The notes under the pieces were generated by a model that saw nothing but the letters and a program-made list of their open reading frames with translations, did no database searches and was not told the origin of the DNA. The position numbers were made by a program, and so were the translations under genes. Positions 55,981 through 64,000 of a stretch of DNA of 64,000 bases are shown here, piece by piece. Where the stretch lies: NCBI RefSeq assembly GCF_900094705.1, contig NZ_FMAR01000010.1:62001-126000 (forward strand), read 5' to 3'. Position 1 is the first letter of the stretch; every line of letters begins with the position of its first letter. The DNA comes from Chitinophaga costaii. Its GTDB lineage: Bacteria > Bacteroidota > Bacteroidia > Chitinophagales > Chitinophagaceae.

Positions 55981-56199
55981 ATGATTTTACAATTAGATCC
56001 CGCTATAACAGTAGAAACTCCCCTTGGAAAAGGTCATACCCTATTTATTATAGATTACGGTATGCACCAAAATACTTGCTGGGTGGTGGTGCTCCAAGAA
56101 TCCGGCATTGTAAAGCATTTTGATTGCAATGATATTATTATCAGCACCAACTACACGTATGGAATTAATACGAAGGTGGGGAACCACGTAAAAAAGTAA
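55981..56199 (+). CDS. Small conserved Bacteroidetes protein
   Basis: The 72-residue product (MILQLDPAITVETPLGKGHT...) resembles a family of short cytoplasmic proteins that I recall from Chitinophaga-type genomes, which begin with MILQLNPPIPV and continue with GKG and IDYG. The match is to the pattern, not to a search. It is beta-rich, has no signal peptide, and its function is unknown. It stands alone upstream of an SDR. Confidence 0.65.
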   Translation: MILQLDPAITVETPLGKGHTLFIIDYGMHQNTCWVVVLQESGIVKHFDCNDIIISTNYTYGINTKVGNHVKK

Positions 56200-56326
56200 G
56201 AACTTCAGCTTTTCATCCACAGTTTCACCAGAATTGAAAATTAACAATGCCATTTTTTCAATTTCTTGCCAAATGGCAAGTCGTGACAGTGTAGAATGTG
56301 TGTTCTTTGCAATAAACTTTAATACA

Positions 56327-57139
56327 ATGAGCAAAACAATTTTTATAACAGGTGCCTCTTCAGGATTAGGTAAAATTACTGCCAAATTATTCTCCGAAAA
56401 AGGATGGACTGTAATCGCCACCATGCGAACACCCGAAAATGAAACCGAACTTTCTCAATTACCTAATTTGCACATTTTACCGTTAGACATCAGCCATCCA
56501 CAGCAAATAGTGGAAACGGTAGCACTCGCAGAAAAAATCAGCCCGGTGGATGTACTATTTAACAATGCAGGGTATGTGTTAGCCGGTCCATTGGAAGCAA
56601 TTACGGACGATCAACTGGAACAACAATTTAATACTAATGTCTTTGGAGCCATCCGCCTTACCCGGGCATTTCTCCCCTACTTCACCGCGAGAAAAAGTGG
56701 TGTTATCCTCACGACTACAGCTTTAGGCGCTTATATCCCAGACCCTTTTATGGCATTGTATGTAAGCAGCAAGGCTGCCTTAGAAAGCTGGTCTACGGGA
56801 ATGTTTTATGAATTAGCAGCGAAGCATATTTATATCAAAACCATTGTTCCAGGGTTGATGCAGACCAATTTTGTAGGGAACGCCCAAGTAAAATTTCATG
56901 AAGCCTACCAGGATGATATCAATAAAGTATTGGCTGCATACGCAGATCCAGCAGCTGCTGCAAATGCAGACCTTCCATCCACCATTGCAGCAGCGGTATA
57001 TGAGGCTGCCACCGATGGTAAACAACAAATTCATTACTTTGCAGGCAACGATGCAGTAACAAGATACCAGGAATTGAGTAAAAAAGGATTAGATGTAATA
57101 TTACAGGAAAGGAAAAATTTTTTTTTGACAAATAAATAA
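56327..57139 (+). CDS. Classical short-chain dehydrogenase/reductase
   Basis: This 270-residue SDR has TGASSGLG at about residues 7-14, NNAG at about 82-85, and the catalytic YVSSK after a TTALGAY segment. It ends in a helix. The start at 56327 (MSKTIFITGASSG) fits the family; a longer frame from 56234 adds 31 residues without motif. Its stop overlaps the start of the Crp-family gene by one base (TAATG), so the two form an operon. Confidence 0.9.
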   Translation: MSKTIFITGASSGLGKITAKLFSEKGWTVIATMRTPENETELSQLPNLHILPLDISHPQQIVETVALAEKISPVDVLFNNAGYVLAGPLEAITDDQLEQQFNTNVFGAIRLTRAFLPYFTARKSGVILTTTALGAYIPDPFMALYVSSKAALESWSTGMFYELAAKHIYIKTIVPGLMQTNFVGNAQVKFHEAYQDDINKVLAAYADPAAAANADLPSTIAAAVYEAATDGKQQIHYFAGNDAVTRYQELSKKGLDVILQERKNFFLTNK

Positions 57140-57708
57140 TGGAAGCACTTATCAACTATTTATTGCAATTCGGACCGCTCAATCTTCAGCAAATTGAGCT
57201 GATCAAAAAAAAAGCGGAAGAAAAAAAGGTAGCCAAGGGAGAGTATTTCCTGGAAGCGGGAAAAATAGCCAGGCATATTGGTTTTGTAAAAGAAGGCGTT
57301 TTGATGATTTGCTATTACAACAACAAAGGAGAAGAAATCGTACATCATTTTGTTGATGAAAACCATTTCGTAGCAGATGTGGAGAGTTTTATTCACCAAA
57401 TGACATCCATGATTTACATTCGCGCCGTCACAGATTGTCAACTGATCTCTTTTTCTTATGATAACTTCAAAGCATTGTCGGAAACCATTATCGATTGGGA
57501 TAAAATAATGCATAAAGTCACTATTAAAACGCTGCTGGATAAAGTAAATGTAGTACAACCCATGCTGTCTACAGATGCTCAAACCAGGTACACAACTTTT
57601 TTACAAAATTTTCCTAATCTGGCCAATAGAATTCCGCTCATTTACATTGCCTCTTATGTGGGGATTACCCCCACTTCGCTAAGCAGAATAAGAAAAAACA
57701 TGCGGTAG
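57139..57708 (+). CDS. Crp/Fnr family transcriptional regulator
   Basis: The 189-residue protein has an N-terminal cyclic-nucleotide-binding-type beta-barrel (about residues 18-115, with GEYFLEAGKIARHIGFVKEG) and a short C-terminal helix-turn-helix (IYIASYVGITPTSLSRIRKN, residues 168-187). It is in the small subgroup common in Bacteroidetes that lacks typical cAMP residues. Probably it controls the SDR with which it overlaps. Confidence 0.88.
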   Translation: MEALINYLLQFGPLNLQQIELIKKKAEEKKVAKGEYFLEAGKIARHIGFVKEGVLMICYYNNKGEEIVHHFVDENHFVADVESFIHQMTSMIYIRAVTDCQLISFSYDNFKALSETIIDWDKIMHKVTIKTLLDKVNVVQPMLSTDAQTRYTTFLQNFPNLANRIPLIYIASYVGITPTSLSRIRKNMR

Positions 57709-57785
57709 AGGCAAACATGCCGAAAAATACGGGTAAGTACTATAATTTACACCCTCCCTTATGGTGACCCTGGCACAAATGATGT

Positions 57786-57793
57786 TATCTTTG
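57786..57793 (+). promoter_or_regulatory. Bacteroidetes -7 element (TATCTTTG) upstream of msrA
   Basis: An exact TAnnTTTG match lies 18 bp upstream of the msrA ATG, leaving a very short leader. No convincing -33 element was seen. Confidence 0.4.
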
Positions 57794-57811
57794 GGGTAAA
57801 GAAAGTTCTAT

Positions 57812-58318
57812 ATGTCAAATAAAACAGCAATATTAGCCGGTGGCTGCTTCTGGGGCGTGGAGGAGCTGTTCCGTGCGCTGCCCGGGGTCATTAAAACCAG
57901 GGTAGGCTATACCGGTGGCGACGTACCCAATGCTACTTATCGTAACCACGGCACCCATGCAGAAGCTATCAAGATCGAGTTTGATCCTAACGTGGTTTCT
58001 TATCGTAAAATACTTGAATTTTTCTTCCAGCTCCACGACCCTACCACCCGCAACCGGCAGGGCAATGATATCGGTAGCTCCTATCGCTCGGCTATTTTTT
58101 ACCTGGATGAAGCGCAGCAGGCAACCGCCACGGCACTCGTGCAGGAACTTACGGACGCCCACCTATATCGTAACCCTATCGTTACCGAAATTGTACCAGC
58201 ATCCGATTTCTGGGACGCAGAAGAAGAACACCAGGATTACCTGCAGAAAAACCCCTACGGATACACTTGCCATTTTGTAAGGCCCGAATGGAAATTAAAT
58301 ACAACAGCAAGCAAATAA
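57812..58318 (+). CDS. msrA: Peptide-methionine (S)-S-oxide reductase MsrA
   Basis: MsrA reduces the S-epimer of methionine sulfoxide in proteins with thioredoxin as reductant. The 168-residue protein has the catalytic motif GGCFWG (Cys12), the GYTGG segment at about residues 33-37, and the conserved HDPTT and NDIGSSYRS stretches. The resolving Cys near the C-terminus found in some family members is replaced by a single late Cys (YGYTCHF). A GC-rich hairpin follows. Confidence 0.95.
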   Translation: MSNKTAILAGGCFWGVEELFRALPGVIKTRVGYTGGDVPNATYRNHGTHAEAIKIEFDPNVVSYRKILEFFFQLHDPTTRNRQGNDIGSSYRSAIFYLDEAQQATATALVQELTDAHLYRNPIVTEIVPASDFWDAEEEHQDYLQKNPYGYTCHFVRPEWKLNTTASK

Positions 58319-58325
58319 TAACCGG

Positions 58326-58350
58326 CGGGCAAACAAGTTCCGTTTGCCCG
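58326..58350 (+). terminator. Hairpin after msrA, weak T-tail
   Basis: CGGGCAAAC (58326-58334, read with one flanking G) pairs with GTTTGCCCG (58342-58350). The following bases are C-rich, so its termination strength is uncertain. Confidence 0.5.
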
Positions 58351-58418
58351 TCCCTTCCTGCCCGCCCTTTCCCTTTTTCTTCTACCACGCAAAACTTTTC
58401 CCGGTAACAAACTTTTTC

Positions 58419-59141
58419 ATGGCGGATTTTTCTTCTTTAATGGGCATCGATAGCACCACCCTTCGAACGCTTATAATGGCCTACAGCGCTTATGCAGCCT
58501 ACCTGGAAGCCGATGAAACCGGGGAAAACCAGCAGGCAGCCACCGCATATCTCTACGCCGCTGCCTACGAGGTATTGCTTGACCAGGAAAAAGCAAAAGT
58601 ATGGTTTGCTAAAGCCGCAGCATGTTATACCCGGCATAATAATCCTTATGGTGTTATAGCCAGCATCTGCCACAAATCCATAAACTATCTGGGATATATT
58701 GATTACCTGGAACGCAGGAATACAACACCCGACATGCAGTTTTATCAACTATTAAATTTAACCTTCATCGGAGAGAATATTAAAACAGCCATCCGGCAGG
58801 AGCCGGTGGGAAGGTTGCAAATACCCTTTCAATGGTATGCAGATGCCATTAATGCTACAAAAAATATAACCGGAGCGCAGCAGGCTGCACAACTGCCGGC
58901 AGTCTGGTACCCACTGCTTTCCCGGATGAACGAACCTGTGATGCAACTTCGGCAGGATACCCTTCGCTGGCGGCAGCAGCAGGGAACGGTAATTCCCATA
59001 GCACCTGATACCATTGCCACTTGCCTTACGTTGCTTTCCATTGCAGCAAGAAATGGCATATCCGGAGCGCACATCTCATCGCTTCTGGCAACGCAAACAG
59101 ACTTCGCTTTTCTACCGGTAAAAATTGCCTTGCAAATTTAA
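58419..59141 (+). CDS. Hypothetical protein, helical
   Basis: The 240-residue product (start at 58419, MADFSSLMGIDS; a longer frame from 58344 runs through the msrA terminator) is mostly helical, with Ala/Tyr-rich helices and aromatic residues. It may be a bundle with TPR-like repeats, AATAYLYAAAYEVLLDQEKA then KVWFAKAAACYTRHNN. No catalytic motif was found. It stands alone after msrA. Confidence 0.6.
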   Translation: MADFSSLMGIDSTTLRTLIMAYSAYAAYLEADETGENQQAATAYLYAAAYEVLLDQEKAKVWFAKAAACYTRHNNPYGVIASICHKSINYLGYIDYLERRNTTPDMQFYQLLNLTFIGENIKTAIRQEPVGRLQIPFQWYADAINATKNITGAQQAAQLPAVWYPLLSRMNEPVMQLRQDTLRWRQQQGTVIPIAPDTIATCLTLLSIAARNGISGAHISSLLATQTDFAFLPVKIALQI

Positions 59142-59218
59142 TGCTCCCTTTTTCGCTCAATTTTCGTTGAATAGTTTAAGTAATACTACAGCTTACTGTC
59201 TTTTGGCTACAACAAAAG

Positions 59219-59226
59219 TAGATTTG
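59219..59226 (+). promoter_or_regulatory. Bacteroidetes -7 element (TAGATTTG)
   Basis: An exact TAnnTTTG match lies 56 bp upstream of the NTF2-like gene at 59282. TTTTG at 59201-59205 is a possible -33 but is close. Confidence 0.45.
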
Positions 59227-59281
59227 GCAACATTTACCCTCGTTTTTTTTCACAATTTTACAGCAATAAAAAACTCATAAA

Positions 59282-59701
59282 ATGAATAATATTGCTGAAC
59301 AAAACAAACAGACAGTAGAAAAATTCTTTTCGTCAATTGAAGATCAAAATTTTGATTTTTTCCAAGAATTATTCACTACAGATGCCCGGGGATTCCAACC
59401 TTTTGCACCAAATGGATTCCCGAATAATTTAATAGGTGCTGAAGGTTTCTATAAAGAATTTAGTGAAGTCGCTGCTCGTTTTGGTTTTAAAAGTATAAAG
59501 TTTTTCCCGAGACTAATTTTAACAACAGAAGATCCAAACTTCATCTTTGCTCAATTTTCAGGGAATGTAGATTTAGCACAAGGAGGGAAATATCAAAATC
59601 AATATTTAGCAACATTTAAATTTATAGACGGAAAAATTTTTGAATACACGGAATACTTTAATCCGATTATTTTGTCTAAAACTTTTGGCATCCCACTTTA
59701 G
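59282..59701 (+). CDS. NTF2/SnoaL-like protein
   Basis: The 139-residue protein has an N-terminal helix, FFSSIEDQNFDFFQELFTTD, and a beta-rich second half of the NTF2/SnoaL (PhzA/B-like) kind. It precedes the AraC gene at 59766 by 64 bp and is similar in plan to the protein at 38956, another NTF2-like protein next to an AraC gene. Function unknown. Confidence 0.75.
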   Translation: MNNIAEQNKQTVEKFFSSIEDQNFDFFQELFTTDARGFQPFAPNGFPNNLIGAEGFYKEFSEVAARFGFKSIKFFPRLILTTEDPNFIFAQFSGNVDLAQGGKYQNQYLATFKFIDGKIFEYTEYFNPIILSKTFGIPL

Positions 59702-59765
59702 ATATTAATGGCAGGAAAATTGATAAATAATAATAATGAAATGCATATAAAAAATAGGGATATTA

Positions 59766-60677
59766 ATGGCGAAAAGAATTAAAACCATAAGCGAATTTCA
59801 TCAGCTAAGAGGTTTGCCAAAGCCTGAACATCCTTTGATTAGTGTCATTGATGTAGAAGCCATTAAGCATTTACACCACGATGAACCTGAAAATTTATTG
59901 ATGGACTTTTATGTGATTGCCCTCAAAAAAAATCTCAATAACAGTCAGCTAAAATATGGTCAGCAGCAATATGATTTTGACAGTGGTGTAATGTTTTTTA
60001 TGTCGCCTAATCAGATTTTTACCATTGTAATTGATAATGAAAAAGAATTAAAACAATCCGGCTGGGCATTACTCCTTCATCCTGATTTTTTGTGGAACAC
60101 CTCACTTACCAACACCATTAAGCACTGTGATTTTTTTGATTATTCCGTCAATGAAGCCTTGTTCCTTTCAGAAAAGGAACAAGAAACATTGAATAATATC
60201 ATTGAAAACATCAGGCAAGAATGTCATAATAATATCGATAAATATAGTAAGCAAATCATCATTTCACATATTGAAAGTTTGCTTAATTATTCGGAACGAT
60301 TTTACAATCGGCAGTTCATAACCAGGGATAAATCCCATCACCAGATTTTGGAGCGCCTGGAAAAACTACTTGCGGACTATTTTAACAGCGATGATTTGAT
60401 GTCAAAAGGGCTGCCTACCGTTCGGCACATTGCCCAAATGCTTAACCTATCACCTCAATATTTAAGTGGCTTGTTGAAAGTACTGACAGGGCAAAGCACC
60501 CAGCAACACATCCACGAAAAACTCATCGAAAAAGCAAAAGAAAAACTTTCCACCACAGATTTACCAGTCAGCGAAATCGCCTATGAATTGGGTTTTGAGC
60601 ATTCGCAGTCGTTCAGCAAACTGTTCAAAACAAAAACCAATCAAAGTCCTCTTGAATTTCGAGCTGGCTTTAATTAA
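59766..60677 (+). CDS. AraC family transcriptional regulator (paralogue C)
   Basis: This 303-residue regulator is a close relative of paralogue A at 35250-36170: the C-terminal helix-turn-helix (LNLSPQYLSGLLKVLTGQS and PVSEIAYELGFEHSQSFSKL) and long central stretches are nearly the same. The N-terminal ligand domain differs more. It follows the NTF2-like gene and probably controls it. Confidence 0.9.
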   Translation: MAKRIKTISEFHQLRGLPKPEHPLISVIDVEAIKHLHHDEPENLLMDFYVIALKKNLNNSQLKYGQQQYDFDSGVMFFMSPNQIFTIVIDNEKELKQSGWALLLHPDFLWNTSLTNTIKHCDFFDYSVNEALFLSEKEQETLNNIIENIRQECHNNIDKYSKQIIISHIESLLNYSERFYNRQFITRDKSHHQILERLEKLLADYFNSDDLMSKGLPTVRHIAQMLNLSPQYLSGLLKVLTGQSTQQHIHEKLIEKAKEKLSTTDLPVSEIAYELGFEHSQSFSKLFKTKTNQSPLEFRAGFN

Positions 60678-60825
60678 TATTTCCTCCAATAAATATTTAA
60701 GGATATTACCCATCCAAAGATTAAAGTGCTGCACTTGCCGCAATGGCGCAATGGCAATGTAACAATGAAAAGGGCGCCCTGCATAGGCAAGCCATTTACT
60801 TGGAACATTCCTTCATGCCGGCGCG

Positions 60826-61260
60826 TTATTTTTTCACAAAAAAAGCCCACAACCAGGCATTTCCATAATCATTTTTGGAATTTAAATGGGTAAAAGCATC
60901 TAATTTCACCGGGGCGCCTTCTGCATTATATCCAATCTCAGTATCCTTCATGCTTATCTGTACATGCTGAAGGTCTCCATCATGTATAATGTCCAATTCA
61001 TTCGTCACGAGGGGCAAGGAACCTGTATGGGAAAATTTTAATGCATTGGAAATAAGAATAAAAAACAGTTTGTAGCTTAATTCTGGCACGCCTTCTATCA
61101 CCGGCAGATATTTACAAAGGATACGGGCATGACTGCGGGCAATCTTCAGCGAAAGGTGGTTGGTAATATCCATCATTACCTGTTCAGGTCTACCGGCTGC
61201 ACCGGTTGGGCACTTTCCTCAAAGGCGGGATTGATAAATACGCCGTCAAAAGTAGACCTC
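60826..61260 (-). pseudogene. Histidine-kinase remnant
   Basis: On the minus strand a part of a sensor histidine kinase survives. VDLNR (about 61190) runs into a stop after loss of one base; in the next frame VMMDITNHLSLKIARSHARI is followed by the N-box-like FFILISNALKFSH and a degraded ATP-binding part. The G1/G2 glycine boxes are substituted (KDTEIGYNA and GNAWLWAFF instead of GxG), and the phospho-acceptor domain is missing. It cannot be a working kinase. The remnant ends next to the paralogue C regulator. Confidence 0.72.
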
Positions 61261-61426
61261 AATCAGTTTGTAAGGCTAAGGCAGTTCTAGCGTCTATAAC
61301 ACTACCGCTGCGGGATGTATTTTTTTTATTTTGCAGGAGCCTTTTTGCTAATACTTACCTGCCGCCGCTATAAAAGCATAAGGTGACCTTGTTAACAACG
61401 GCTTTTTATTTTTAGCTGAATGATAT

Positions 61427-63688
61427 ATGCATAAAATTATTATACTTCCAATCTTATTATGCTTCGCTGCTCCATGTTATGCCCAATCTGCAGCGGGTAC
61501 TATCGTCGATCAATCTTCCCACTTACCGCTGGGCGGCGTTACCGTGGAGGCAGGTGAAGCCCGGCAAACGGTTACTACCCGCGATGATGGAAGATTTGCT
61601 TTTAAACATTTACCAGCTGGCGTACAAAAGATTACCTTCCATATGGCAGGCTATCGTACACGCACCCTGCCGGTAGCCGAAGTGGCCGGGATGGCCGATA
61701 CGGTATTTCTCTCGTCCCAAGCCACACAACTGGCCGATGTATTGGTGTCTGCCAACCGGATCAATCCTTATAAGACGATCAGTGAAAATGATATTCGCAT
61801 GCGGAGTATCTCCAATGCACAGGAAGTGCTGCGGATGGTGCCCGGCCTGTTCATTGGGCAGCACCAGGGAGGTGGCAAGGCAGAGCAAATATTCTTACGC
61901 GGTTTTGATAATGACCACGGCACCGATATTAATATGAGTGTGGATGGCATGCCCATTAACATGGTGTCGCATGCGCATGGGCAGGGATATGCAGACAGTC
62001 ATTTTATTATCCCAGAAACCATTGAACACACCACGTATGAAAAAGGCATGTACAATCCAGAAAAAGGCGACCTGGCCGTAACGGGATTTGTAAATTTTCA
62101 TACCGCTAATGCTATTCCTCAAAGCCTGGTAAGGGCAGAAGCTGGGCAATACAATACCTACCGGGTACTGGGTATGGTAGATCTTCTGGGAGAAAAAACA
62201 AAAGAAAAAGGGCAATCCTGGTATGCTGCATCAGAATACCGTTACAGCAATAGTTATTTTGATAACCCGCAGCATTTTAAGCGCTTTAATTTCTTCACCA
62301 AGTATTATGGCCGGTTAAATGCCCGGAACTACCTGTCGGCCACTGCTTCCACGATGTACAGCCAGTGGAAGGCATCGGGGCAGATCCCCGAATCGGCGGT
62401 AGCGGAAGGCATCATTGGCTTTTACGGCGCTATAGATCCCAATGAAGGCGGCGTAACGGCGAGAACCAGCCTGAATGCTACCCTAACGACTAGCTTATCA
62501 GACAACGACCTGTTGAAAAACCAGTTGTACTATTCGCATTATACTTTTGACCTGCATAGTAACTTCACCTTTTTCCTGGAAGACACCGTTCATGGCGACG
62601 AAATCCGCCAGCGCGAATCCCGCGATCTAATGGGATATAACGGCAGCTATGCCCATGAAAGCCATCTGGGCAACAGCCACCTTCGTTCCGAGTTGGGCAT
62701 TAACCTGCGCTGGGATGGCACCCTGGGTTCGGCACTCACCCATACCGTTAATAAATTTACCGAGATCCGGCCGGTTAAGCTGGGAAACATCAGCGAGCTG
62801 GGTGCAGGGGCCTATGTAAGTGAAACCCTCAGCCTCACCAACAGACTTACCATCAACGCCGGCCTGCGTTACGACCACTTTAATTACCGCTACGACAACA
62901 AATTGGCCACGGATAGCACCTTGCAGGGTGTGGGCAGGTATAAAGCAAACAACCAGGTGGTAAGCCCCAAAATAAAAGTAAGCTACCAGCTCAGCGACAA
63001 GGCCCAGCTGTATTGGTTTGCAGGCAGGGGCTTTCATTCTAATGATGCCAGGGCTGTGGTGGCGGCCAACGGACTGCCCACCTTACCAACCGCCATTGGG
63101 TCAGACATTGGTACGGTATTAAAGCCCACTAAAAATCTTTTACTCCATGCGGCAGTATGGTACAGCCGCTTGCAACAGGAATATGTATATGGTGGCGATG
63201 GTGGTACAGTGGAATTCAGCGGCCCTACCCGGCGCCTGGGCATGGACTTCTCCGCCCGCTACCAGCCACTGCGTGCGCTCTACCTGGATGTGGATGTAAA
63301 TTATGCGCACGGACGTGCTACTAAAGATCCAAAGGGAGCCAACTACATTCCACTGGCACCGGTATGGAGCAGCACCGGCGGCATTGTGTACAACAAGGGT
63401 ACGGGCCTCAATGGCAGCCTGCGTTACCGCTGGCTGGGCGATCGCCCGGCCAATGAAAACTATAGCCTTAAAGCGGCAGGATATTTTGTGAACGACCTGG
63501 TGGTAAACTATACCAAACGCCGGTATGAGGTAGGGGTAACGGTTAATAACCTGTTTAATGTAAAATGGAAAGAAACCCAGTTTGAAACGGAAACCCGGCT
63601 GCAACACCAGCAACCGGTAGATGGCATTGCTTTCACCGCAGGAACAAAGTTTTTTGCCACGGCGCATATAACCTACTTCTTCCATTAA
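61427..63688 (+). CDS. TonB-dependent outer-membrane receptor
   Basis: This 753-residue receptor has a signal peptide ending APCYAQ, a CarboxypepD_reg-like domain (about residues 24-95), a plug domain (about 115-225, with the segment VLRMVPGLFIGQHQGGG) and a 22-strand-type barrel ending YFFH. It lacks the STN domain, so it does not signal by itself through FecR. The plug contains a HAHGQGYADSH stretch, rich in histidine, which could bind a metal or heme. A role in metal or siderophore import is likely; the ligand is unknown. Confidence 0.92.
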   Translation: MHKIIILPILLCFAAPCYAQSAAGTIVDQSSHLPLGGVTVEAGEARQTVTTRDDGRFAFKHLPAGVQKITFHMAGYRTRTLPVAEVAGMADTVFLSSQATQLADVLVSANRINPYKTISENDIRMRSISNAQEVLRMVPGLFIGQHQGGGKAEQIFLRGFDNDHGTDINMSVDGMPINMVSHAHGQGYADSHFIIPETIEHTTYEKGMYNPEKGDLAVTGFVNFHTANAIPQSLVRAEAGQYNTYRVLGMVDLLGEKTKEKGQSWYAASEYRYSNSYFDNPQHFKRFNFFTKYYGRLNARNYLSATASTMYSQWKASGQIPESAVAEGIIGFYGAIDPNEGGVTARTSLNATLTTSLSDNDLLKNQLYYSHYTFDLHSNFTFFLEDTVHGDEIRQRESRDLMGYNGSYAHESHLGNSHLRSELGINLRWDGTLGSALTHTVNKFTEIRPVKLGNISELGAGAYVSETLSLTNRLTINAGLRYDHFNYRYDNKLATDSTLQGVGRYKANNQVVSPKIKVSYQLSDKAQLYWFAGRGFHSNDARAVVAANGLPTLPTAIGSDIGTVLKPTKNLLLHAAVWYSRLQQEYVYGGDGGTVEFSGPTRRLGMDFSARYQPLRALYLDVDVNYAHGRATKDPKGANYIPLAPVWSSTGGIVYNKGTGLNGSLRYRWLGDRPANENYSLKAAGYFVNDLVVNYTKRRYEVGVTVNNLFNVKWKETQFETETRLQHQQPVDGIAFTAGTKFFATAHITYFFH

Positions 63689-63854
63689 TCTAAATCAGGA
63701 ACGCCCCAGTTGTTTCAACATTTTTGCATGCTCCCACAACGCCCGCAGGAAAGTAGGCTGGGAGTTGTAAAGCAAGCTTGTTGCCTTTCCTACTATCCTA
63801 ATTAACGCAGCATGTACCAGCCACCTACCGCAGCAGCATTATGCCAGGAAATTG

Positions 63855-63862
63855 TAGCTTTG
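63855..63862 (+). promoter_or_regulatory. Bacteroidetes -7 element (TAGCTTTG) upstream of purT
   Basis: An exact TAnnTTTG match lies 21 bp upstream of the purT ATG. Confidence 0.5.
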
Positions 63863-63882
63863 CAACATTCAAAGCCAACATT

Positions 63883-64000
63883 ATGCAGAAAAAAATTATG
63901 CTGCTCGGTTCCGGTGAATTGGGGAAGGAATTTGTGATCTCCCTACAGCGCCTTGGCCAGTATGTGATTGCCGTAGATGCTTACAACGATGCACCTGCCC
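63883..64000 (+). CDS. purT: Formate-dependent GAR transformylase PurT (partial)
   Basis: The first 39 codons are present: [20 protein letters not shown], then [12 protein letters not shown] and the start of a further helix. The GSGELGKE loop is the ATP-grasp nucleotide-binding start of PurT, which makes formylglycinamide ribonucleotide from formate and ATP in purine synthesis. The gene runs out of the window. Confidence 0.9.
   Translation, partial: MQKKIMLLGSGELGKEFVISLQRLGQYVIAVDAYNDAPA

Overview
The window comes from a member of the Bacteroidota, most likely a Chitinophagaceae-type soil or rhizosphere bacterium. The evidence is a Bacteroidetes-type tra operon (traE-traN order), an RteC regulator, an ECF sigma/FecR/SusC/SusD cluster, several TAnnTTTG promoter elements of the Bacteroidetes type, and weak ribosome binding sites. 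No 16S or tRNA gene was seen, so the genus is inference.

Layout. (1) About 0.4-14 kb, minus strand: one long transfer operon of an integrative conjugative element (ICE). In transcription order it holds a membrane-anchored protein, TraE (pilin-like), TraF, the TraG ATPase, three related secreted helical proteins in the TraI position, TraJ, TraK, a TraL-like protein, TraM, TraN, and three cargo or accessory proteins. One of these ends in an SSB-like acidic tip. No relaxase or coupling protein lies in the window. (2) 14-20 kb: an rteC-like regulator, then sparsely coding DNA with a degenerate tandem array (period about 150-170 bp, roughly 15.9-17.0 kb) and, at 19.75-19.95 kb, a cluster of strong inverted repeats just before a DUF932 gene. 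(3) 20-25 kb: ICE accessory genes (DUF932, SWIM zinc finger, J-domain, small unknowns). Several are visibly broken by single-base lesions. (4) 25-34 kb: an AT-rich island with a KAP-family P-loop NTPase, a small membrane protein, a putative HExxH metallopeptidase, a decayed tyrosine recombinase, a frameshifted XRE regulator, an AbiTii-domain protein and two unknown proteins with hydrophobic helices. It has the look of a defence island. (5) 34-45 kb and 56-61 kb: chromosome-like DNA in which AraC-family regulators are repeatedly paired with short-chain dehydrogenases, epimerases or NTF2-like proteins. It also holds a methionine aminopeptidase, a frameshifted siderophore-interacting protein, MsrA and a Crp-family regulator. 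(6) 45-55 kb: sigma factor, FecR, SusC, SusD and a thioredoxin-like lipid- or periplasm-directed protein, all co-oriented, followed by a convergent PepSY membrane protein. (7) 61-64 kb: a histidine-kinase remnant, a TonB-dependent receptor and the first 39 codons of purT.

The clearest unexplained signals are the inverted-repeat cluster at 19.75-19.95 kb, the degenerate array at 15.9-17.0 kb, the KAP/HExxH module at 25.4-28.8 kb, the SSB-like tail on an ICE protein, and the concentration of single-base gene lesions between 21.8 and 30.4 kb. The lesions could be real decay or uncorrected homopolymer errors in the assembly. Everything here was read by eye; no database search was run.
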